Position numbers and translations under genes: made by a program. This document shows, piece after piece, positions 56,427 through 64,000 of a stretch of 64,000 nt of DNA. Under the pieces are notes generated by a model. That model saw only the letters and a program-made list of their open reading frames with translations. It did no database searches and was not told the DNA's origin. Source of the DNA: Juglans regia (lineage: Eukaryota > Streptophyta > Magnoliopsida > Fagales > Juglandaceae); contig NC_049905.1 of the NCBI RefSeq assembly GCF_001411555.2, positions 14,260,586-14,324,585 of the forward strand, written 5' to 3'. Every line of letters begins with the position of its first letter. Position 1 is the stretch's first letter.

Positions 56427-57165
56427 TGTTAATGTTGTGTTTCAGCCTTTGGGCTGAGTTCCAGCAACTCGGCTTTTGAGTCTTTCACCTACACACTTAA
56501 GAAAACATAGGGAGTCGGGGGCCTTGGTCGAGGCCAGGGAGTCTCCAATGCTATAGTCTATATATCTCCTTAGTAGTTTATACGTGAGTTTAGAGGAATC
56601 AGAGAAAGTTCTTTGTACCTGGGGGTCAGCTTTTATAATACATTTCTAGGTGGGGACAGCTCATACCTAGCTTCGGGGAGTCCATGTCACTTCAACTGTT
56701 GGCTTAGTCAAAATCCTTTATTGCGGCATGACTTCTAGGGCGGCATCACTAATGCAGTGTAGAGTCTGAGGAGTGGTACCATTAATGCGGCGTGACTTCC
56801 TGACTCACTTTATTCTGTGGACGTTTTCTATTAAGCCACTACATTCCTGCTGTTAGGAGATTAATAGGTCTCCATATTTTCTGTCCACCTGCCTACACAG
56901 GTTCCTAAGGGTAGGGAGTCATCAGGGTGGTCTCAGGGCGGCGAGTCCCATCTGACCCTACCGTCCACTTTCCTCATGCGTGGGTTACTTTGTGAGTGGG
57001 TTTTGCTCGTGGGCCGAGCACTCTGTAGAGGCCCACTAACTCCTTTTAGAGGAGGGTCATTGGGATTGACTGGGCTTTTCGACTTACTTTCCCAATGGTC
57101 TCTCATGGGCTTACTATAAGGGCCAATAGGAGGGAAAATCCCTTTACAGGCCTCATTAATGTTAA
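56427..57165 (-). repeat. 5' LTR of the Tat element
   Basis: About 739 bp, from TGTAAAGGGATTTTCC (minus strand, 57165) to CATTAACA (56427). It matches the split LTR at the left. The ORF 56933-57190 on its minus strand has no domain. Confidence 0.72.
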
Positions 57166-58443
57166 CGAAAACACAGCACCTTTTGGACAAGAAGATGATG
57201 TATATGCTATTATTAATGTTCGGAGAAGGAAGAATTACATGGTTTTACATGTGATCTAGATTTCATGCGGGCCAGAAGCATTTTTCGAGATAAGAGTTCA
57301 TGCTATAATAATAAAACAAAAAAAAAATGACAAAAATGCGTTTTACTTGCATTTGAAGAATGATTCATAGGACTCTGTAAATTTCCTAAAACATAAAGCT
57401 TGGTTTTGATCTACAGTGGAAAAAATTATATTTGTAGTGGCCAACTTCTGATAATTACTACAATATAATGTATATAATCTTGGTTATTAATTAATTAACC
57501 AATTTCAAAGTACCTATGAGATAAGATTAAAGATTAATATTGTCATCTTCCACGTTAAAAGCAGAGATCCTCTCTCCAGAGTCCGAAGGGATAGAAACAT
57601 ATATGCATAAAAAGCAAACGAACAAAACAATGATAAAAGTATTAATCCATAAATACTTTAGCACCTAGTAATTTGGCAATAATTAAGCCATTATTAACAA
57701 TAAGATCTTCTCTTGCAAATACATTTATGAGCTTGATCTCTTTTCCTCGATACATCTAATAGTACCCTTTTTTCTTGCTCAAGAGTTCAAGCCACTTTGC
57801 AATAAGATAAATACGGAATTGGCTACACTCACCTGTTTCTTACCCCAATATATATCATAGACCTTTCAAATTTGGCTTTGTTTTATTGGAAGAGAAGGGT
57901 ACCTGATAAAATACTTGATTGAGTACTTGAAGATAAGCTATATATCCTTTTCACAGAACTATAATCCGGGTCGGGCCTAAATGACAAAACCTCGGGTAGA
58001 CCTACAATATATTAGCTGAACATAAGTTGCAATGAAAAGACCGACCTTTCACAATTCCACTCTTCAAACATGAAATCTAAACAACCAATATGATGTAGAA
58101 TTGAAGTAACCAGATGATTCGTTCTACTGCAAACTAGCCTCATATGACATATCCAAGAAATCGTAAAAGAACAAAAACATACGGCCGAGCTCGCGGAAAG
58201 TATCTTCATCAATGTCACAGCAAAAGCTAAAGTGGGTATCACAAGAAGCATGATATATGCACATCTGAGCATCCTTCTCACTGCTCAAAACCACAACCAA
58301 AATCAGAACTCACATAAAAAAACAAACATTTTAATTGAAACTAAAAATGAAACATACCCACCTACCCAATACTCTTTCTAAGGTTTAACCTTAGTAACAA
58401 TAATTGGATGGTGGTCATGGAGGCTCCTCCACAAGGGGTCAAT
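57166..58443. other. intergenic, mostly nothing recognised
   Basis: AT-rich and non-coding apart from one exon-like minus-strand stretch at 58124-58279 listed separately. Confidence 0.5.
58124..58279 (-). other. exon-like open stretch, identity unknown
   Basis: On the minus strand a good 3' splice site (GGTTTTGAGCAG) is followed by codons for EKDAQMCIYHASCDTHFSFC, then CDIDEDTFRELGRMFLFFYD and SLQ, and a TAG. The residue mix looks protein-like, but I recognise no family and see no partner exon. It may be the last exon of a decayed gene. Confidence 0.25.
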
Positions 58444-59521
58444 CACTACAACAAATACTACTTTTTTCTAGGAGGGACTGAATTTGGAAAATGTATGACC
58501 TTAGTGAGAAAAACGCTTTTCCACCAAAACGATAACTCGAGGGAAAAAAACTACTTTTTCCCACGACATCATTGGCAGAGAAAGCATTCAGATTTTGCCG
58601 CAAATAAGTCATGATTTAGACTTCTCTCGTGAGAAATAAGATAGTTTTCCATGAAGTGAGGTGGTGGATTATTGTTTTACCAATGAACCGTTTCATGGAA
58701 ACTGGATGGTTGATTATTTTCCATGAGTTACTACTGGATGGCTGGTGGCGAGGGGTTTGGAGGAAAATCATGGGGTGGAGGCTCAAAGCATCATTGTCGG
58801 TTCTTCACGACAATTGGTGGTGGCAGAGACCGTGGTGGCACTAGATGAAGGAGAGACACAGAGAGGGAGATAGATGGTGAGAGAGAGAGAGAAGATCTGA
58901 GAGAGGGAGGCAGTTGAGAGGAAGGTTCTGTTGGGGGGAGAAGAAACCATGATGGCTCGTAATGGTGCTAGTAGATCACGACAACAGCGTCACTAGGACT
59001 ACCGAGAGGGGAAGGGAGGGAGGCCATAGGACGGAGAGAAGTTTAGCGGCGAGGCTGGCGCAACTAGTGGCATTGTGCCGCAAGGAGAGAAATCGAGGGA
59101 CAAGGAAGAGAGCTATGGGGGGAGTGAGCTTCGGTGGAGAGAAAATAGAGTACGAAAGAGAAAGGGATGATCAGAAGGGAGGGTCACCGGCGTGAGGCAG
59201 CGGTGGAGGTGGTGCCTTCGACAGTGGCATGGTTGGGAGGTAACCTGTGGATTTTCGGCTGGGGGGACAGCACAATGGAGAGAGAATGTCGAGCTGGGAA
59301 GAAAGAAATAAGTGGAATCTTTAAAACTATTTGCGGCAATTCATTATTGCAGCAAAATCTAATAGTTCATCGCAGCAAAAAGTATTTGCTCGCCGAACTG
59401 ATCTCGCTACAAAATGCTTGTTCTTTTTCCATAGACATTTTTGTGTTATCAACTAAGCATTTGCCACGATGGTAGATCTTGGAAAGAAACTCGTGGGAAA
59501 AGGCCAAATTTCTTGTTTTAT
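58444..59521. mobile_element. CACTA-like non-autonomous element, right end decayed
   Basis: The left end CACTACAACAAATACTACTT is a canonical CACTA start. The right end near 59521 (reverse complement CTATAAAACAAGAAATTTGG) matches it only loosely. Internal complementary blocks support a pair: GATTTTGCCGCAAATAAG at 58591 against TATTTGCGGCAATTCATT near 59329, and CTCGAGGGAAAAAAAC against AAACTCGTGGGAAAAGG. No TSD could be confirmed. Between them lies GA-rich DNA without a transposase; ORFs at 58962-59475 have no domains. Confidence 0.5.
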
Positions 59522-62500
59522 AGGTTAAAATCTCTTAATGGGCCAAGTGGGAATTAACTCGAGAAATTTATGGGACAAGTGGATTATTTCAGAAGTAAGT
59601 CAAGGCCCATTAGTGTTGATTAAATACTTAACTTATAAAAATACGGTTAATCCAAAGAGATTATTTGGATTATGCCAACATGCCCAACCCATTTATTAAG
59701 TTTTAACACCACTCAAAACGCGCCCAAATATTTCAAAGGTGACCCAAAACCCATTCCCATGAATCAGGTCTAGAATCCAGGCACGTCTCCACACCATGTA
59801 AGTTTTCCTACAACTAGGGTTCACGATAGCACCATATTTATACACCTTATACATGTTCATCCACACTCTCCCTTCCTCCCATCCACAAAATCACACAACA
59901 AGCTTTCATCTTCTTCCTCTAGACCCTACTGCACTGCATGCACCAACACCTTTGTTTGCACGTCTCATTCCTATGCCTCCACACACAACCAACTCAATGT
60001 TGCATGGCCCCTTGTCCAACATAGCCACGATTGCTCCCCAACCCCATGAAGACCACGCTGCAACACCTAGTCAATCCACGTCCAGAAAGCAACTGTAGCC
60101 CTCCTCTTCAACATGGAGACAACCTAACCTGCAAACCACCATCACTAAGAGCCAAGCAAATCAAAAAACCACTTGAATCCCTCTGTCCAGCCATCACCCA
60201 CCTCCAAAATCTGGCCCAGTTGCACTGCTGCCTTTGCCTTACACCATCATAGACCCACGCCACCCTAACACCGCCCAACACCAACCTGCATGCCTGCACT
60301 CTAGACCTCGAACCTACACCCCAACACTCCTCCTCTATTTTGCCACACAAAAACAGAGCATCCCAAAGCACCATCCACAGCCCTTCCGATGAAGTCCAGC
60401 GATGTCGACAGCCCTTCCAAGTCGTTGCCACTTGCACAGAAGGTGCCACCGAGCACTACACGCCACTCCAAGTCTTCCGCTTTGCTCTAGTGTCATGCCT
60501 CCTTGAACTCGATTATGTCCGGCCACCAGTCTGTCACACCAGCTCCATCGCACAATTTTTGTTCGGTGAGTTACCTCACACAATCCCTCCCTCACTACAT
60601 CTCCTCTGAAGCTTGTTTTCTTCAAATTTCTAGCCTTTGAGTTCTACCCACTTATTATATATAACTACTTAAATGCCCCTAAGATCACGTGATTCCTTCC
60701 AATGAAAAGTTATAACTTTCTAAGCCTTTTTGTCATTGAATTAATCTACCCATCAGTCATTATTCACTACCCCAAACTCTATGTGGAGAACCGGATTTAC
60801 TAACAAGTGAACCGGTTCTTGCCCCAACCCCTCCATCTCAGTCCCACTCGAAGGAAGCACGATGAGAGAGAGGTCGAAGAGAGAGAGAGAGAGAGCTTGA
60901 TTAGAGAGAGAGGGAGTTCGACGAGACAGAGCTTGAGGGGAGAGAGAAGTCGAAGAGAGAAAGAGAGCTTAAGGAGAGAGAGAGAGGTCGAAGAGAGTGA
61001 AAGAGTTTGAGGAGAGAGATTGAAATTAGAGTGATCGGTCTGACATAAACAATAAATAAATAAATAAAGAGAGAAAAAGTTACGTCAGGTGTGGGGTGAA
61101 TAGTTGCTGATGTATATCATATCTCGTTGTCATTAAATACATCTTTTCCCTTTTGTTGGAAGTCATGGCATTTGTTTTATTTTATTTCAAATGGGCCTTG
61201 GTCAGATATTGGGTCTAATTGTATATGTCACAAAACACCTATAATATCTTGTGTGAGTTTGGGCTTGATTTTAAATAGACTTGTGATCGAGATGGAATTT
61301 TGTTAAGTGGATATTGATGAAATTGAGAAATTATGATATTTTAGAATTACGAGAATTTTAGATTTTTTAGAATGCGTGTTTAATTAGAGATTTAAGTAAG
61401 TTATGTCTATCTTATACGTGACGATTGATTTCGTTCGAGACTATTGTGGAAAAATTCAAAGAAGATAAAAAGTCGAGGTAAGCGGGATTCCTATGCTATA
61501 TTTTGCATAAAAGAAATGAATTGAGATTGATTTTGAAAATTTTGCATGTTTTGTTATAAAAAGAAATTTGAAACAACTTCAATTATTTGTTTTGCATTAC
61601 TCATGAAATCAATATGAAAGAAAAAAAAAATTGTCATGACTAGTATAGATATGAGCAAATTTTGGCACTCTGATTCTAAACTATACAAAAAGAACAAATA
61701 TGAAATTTGAAAATTTGTGCATGTGATGCGATAATGTTCTGAATCTATTTTTTGAATATGTGAAATGATCTAAATTTATTCAGTACTCAGTTTTGATATG
61801 ATGTGGCATTTGAAAAACTTTTGGCACAACTTTCTGGTACTGTATCTAATTATGTTTCTATTATGTTCTGTTACCGCCCTATCACGGGTGATAATAGTTG
61901 TATACGGCCTTGGCACGAGTGATAATAGTGATATACGGCCCTGCCACGGGTGATAGTAGTGGTATACGGCCCTGCCATGAGTTATAGTAGTGGTCTCTAT
62001 TTGAGTGCACATCATTTGGTGATAGAGTGATTTATGTTCTGCTTGGCTGTCTGCAGATGCACAACCCTATTGCGGAGGTTAAACATGACCTTTATTCTGA
62101 TATGATGCTCTGATATGATGATAAGTTATGATATGCCAAAGGATACTTTTGAATAAGAATATTTATGAAATTTCGCTCTGATATTTTTTATAACATATTC
62201 TCATTCTGTATTCTAAAACTAAAAATGTTTTGTTCTACATTTTGAACTCTGTAAATGCTCATGTTTCCATTTGAGTATATGTTATCTGCTTATTGAGTTG
62301 TTGATAACTCACCCCTTATCTCCACAATATTTTTTAGATAATTTCGATGGTTCAGCTAGAAATCAAGAGTATGAATTGTAGAGGAATAAGTGCCAAAGGG
62401 TACAAATATTTATTGTAGAGTCCTATTTAGTAGATTTATTATTTTATGTTATTTTGGTATTTTGAGTTATGAATATTTTCAATTCTTTGTAGAGGTTTTA

Positions 62501-62674
62501 ATTTATCTTATTGAGGTATTTCTTTGGCATCCCTGTGGAGGAACAATTATATTTGTGTTGAACAAATAAGTTAATATTTTTATGGAGTCTCTGGATGATA
62601 TATAATTGTGTTATTGGAGATGATTTTAAGTAACAGGAGCCAACTCTCCAGATCTCCGGGACTAGGGCATTACA
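59522..62674 (+). repeat. long gypsy-type LTR, solo or truncated (plus strand)
   Basis: The right end (TCTCCGGGACTAGGGCATTACA at 62653-62674) is typical of gypsy LTRs that end just before a PBS, but no PBS follows. The left limit is uncertain; GGTTAAAATCTC and GGGCCAAGTGGG near 59525-59550 resemble LTR starts of the same kind. It contains a C-rich segment (59820-60620) with domain-free ORFs on both strands, GA-rich stretches at 60860-61020, and the 31-bp repeats at 61872-62000. Confidence 0.6.
61872..62000 (+). repeat. 31-bp tandem repeat TATACGGCCCTGCCACGGGT
   Basis: TATACGGCC recurs at 61901, 61932 and 61963 with a related unit before (TACCGCCCTATCACGGGT at 61872). Each unit contains GTGATAATAGTG-type text. 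Confidence 0.9.
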
Positions 62675-63220
62675 ATTCGTGTAATAAATATATTAAAATT
62701 AATCACACTAAAAATATCGTTCTCATTTGTTCACAAGAAAACATTTTGGGCATTTTTCATTTTTCCAATTTCTTTCCTTCTTTCTCTTAAATATACAATT
62801 GAAAATAAACATTATATTGAATTATGAAAGAAAAAAACAACAACAAAACTATGGATTGAAAATTTGAAAATCAGGTTAGCCAAATTAATAACGTGTTTAA
62901 ATAACGTCAAAACAAGCAATATCCACATATAAGATATCCATATATGAAAAACAAGACAAGAGATCATGACATACCACATGATCACAAGATGTTTGTTAGA
63001 AAACATTAGAACATGTTTTAGTTTAAAAAAAAAATTAAAAATAATTTAAAATAATTTAAAACTTAAAACCTATTAGAAATTAAAAAAAAAATAAACATCT
63101 CAAAAGATATTATAACTTCAAAAAAATTAAGATATAGAAAGGATGACAAAGTGGTGGAAGATTAGGGAGAGGAACGAAAACCGAGAGATGGAGGGAATTG
63201 GTGAGAAATTGATAATTATA
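62675..63220. other. AT-rich spacer, nothing recognised
   Basis: Low-complexity A/T sequence with poly-A runs. ORFs at 62608-62790, 62812-63006 (minus) and 63143-63334 show no domain. Confidence 0.5.
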
Positions 63221-63299
63221 TCAAAGCATTATATCAGAACAGGGACCGTGTTTAGGGAGAGGCCTTATTTTCTTTGGCACAACATGACTGAACATTTTC

Positions 63300-64000
63300 A
63301 TCTTATCATATCATATCAGAGCATTATATCATAACAGGGACCATGTTTAACCCTCGTGGTAGAGTTGTGCATTCTGTGGAAGGCAAAGCAGAATATAAAT
63401 TACCACAAATATCAAAGCGATTGCACTTAGAACAGAAATCCACTATTATATCCCGTGGTAGGGCCACAGGTCGCTATTATATCCCGTGACAGGGCCAGAA
63501 GTCACTATTATATCCCGTGACAGGGCCACATAGCAGAGCAAAACATAATTAGAATCACCATATCAGAATCAGAATCAGAGTTAGAACAGAATCAGAAAGT
63601 CCTGCCAAAGGTTTTTCAGATGCCATGTCATATCAAAACAGAGTACTGAAATTAAAATCATTCTCACATACTAAAAACAAAATTCAGAGCATCTTTCTAA
63701 GTAAATGCACAATTTTTCGTATTCTCAATATCGTTCCTTTTAAAATTTCAGAGACAGCATGACAAAATTTAGCTCATGTCTACACAATACATGCCAGAAA
63801 ATATTTTTCTTTTTTCATACAGATTTCATGAGTAATGCAAATAAACGACAGAGGTTGGTTTTTCTCAAGTTCTCATTTCATCACAAAATATGCAATATTT
63901 TCAGAAAGTCAACCTCTGTCTCAATAAATCGTATAAAGCCTAGCATAGGAAACCCCGCTTACCTGGGCTTCTTAGCTTACTCAGAAATTCTCCACAACAG
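63300..64000 (-). repeat. inverted fragment of the same LTR family, running off the window
   Basis: The reverse complement matches about 61480-62150: AGGTAAGCGGG near 61485 against the reverse of CCCCGCTTACCTGGG near 63955, the 31-bp repeat array (CTATTATATCCCGTG at 63443, 63474 and 63505), and AGAGTTGTGCAT against ATGCACAACCCT. A short partial duplicate of its start lies at 63225-63260. Confidence 0.78.

Larger units (their letters stand above)
44797..57165 (-). mobile_element. old Tat-lineage Ty3/gypsy retrotransposon, minus strand, heavily nested and pol-less
   Basis: The LTRs are at 44797 to about 47850 (split by an insertion) and at 56427 to about 57165. They are clearly diverged, with many substitutions and small indels, so the insertion is old. 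In minus-strand order: 5' LTR, a PBS of the TGGCGTCGTCTG type common in Tat elements, gag (interrupted), protease remnant, a long repeat tract where RT, RNase H and integrase should be, an antisense coiled-coil ORF, and the 3' LTR. I found no RT or integrase motif between 50463 and 53030. Exact outer ends and the TSD could not be fixed. Confidence 0.78.

Noticed and set aside
57165..57170. TSD for the Tat element
   Set aside because: The bases beside the right LTR (GGCCT) do not match those beside the left LTR (AACAT), and the inner ends differ, so no duplication can be claimed.
58962..59475. Basic ORFs rich in Arg/Gly/Glu
   Set aside because: GA-rich low-complexity filler of a non-autonomous transposon; no motif.
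59853..60625. Pro/His/Thr-rich ORFs on both strands
   Set aside because: C-rich LTR segment; opposite-strand frames overlap and no domain is present.

Overview
This is nuclear DNA from a flowering plant, probably a dicot. The evidence is Ty3/gypsy LTR retrotransposons primed by initiator-Met tRNA, a CACTA transposon with GT-AG introns, hAT and PIF/Harbinger-type non-autonomous elements, a FAR1-RELATED SEQUENCE (FRS) gene and a plant GRF zinc-finger gene. No bacterial operon, CRISPR, rRNA or credible tRNA was seen. Almost the whole window is transposable-element DNA. No host gene reads through without a disabling change. The only clean long transposon ORF is the gag at 2631-3692. A 100-base run of N at 5526-5625 is an assembly gap.

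Layout. (1) 1-5525: a minus-strand LTR element with about 99% identical LTR portions, an intact gag and no pol (TR-GAG type). (2) 5626-19308: a tandem LTR-gag-LTR-gag-LTR arrangement of a second gag-only family with 4.6-kb LTRs; both gag copies carry the same lesions, and the last LTR is broken. (3) 19314-21360: a gypsy gag N-terminal fragment, a 465-bp PIF/Harbinger-like MITE with TAA target-site duplication (TSD), and AT-rich palindromic DNA. (4) 21379-29180: the 3' part of a CACTA element (TNP2-like C-terminus, six-exon TNPA-like gene, subterminal TTCGAA repeats, 3' terminus). Its transposase exon is split by a 4,569-bp solo LTR (21564-26132) flanked by GAAAT. (5) 29181-39260: low-TE DNA holding an FRS/MULE-domain pseudogene (31289-34438), a GRF zinc-finger gene with one nonsense codon (36094-35497, minus strand), and minisatellites.

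(6) 39268-44626: a complete but dead 5.36-kb chromovirus (probably Reina lineage) on the minus strand with 448-bp LTRs and TTTTT TSDs. (7) 44797-57165: an old Tat-lineage element on the minus strand with diverged LTRs, gag and protease remnants, no recognisable RT or integrase, and an antisense coiled-coil ORF. It is riddled with insertions: a 2.3-kb hAT-like element in one LTR, a 679-bp hAT MITE (TSD GATGCCTT), and two insertions with TGAT...ATCA ends and 5-bp TSDs that share a layout I cannot assign to a named family. (8) 58444-64000: a CACTA-like non-autonomous element, then a long gypsy LTR (plus strand) and an inverted fragment of the same LTR family carrying the same 31-bp repeats.

The parts do not form a pathway. 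They record nested transposition, recombination between LTRs and decay. The points most worth pursuing are the two gag-only retrotransposon families, the LTR-sharing tandem, the two TGAT...ATCA insertions, the GGTAAGT-studded repeat at 51890-52870, and the FRS/GRF gene pair.
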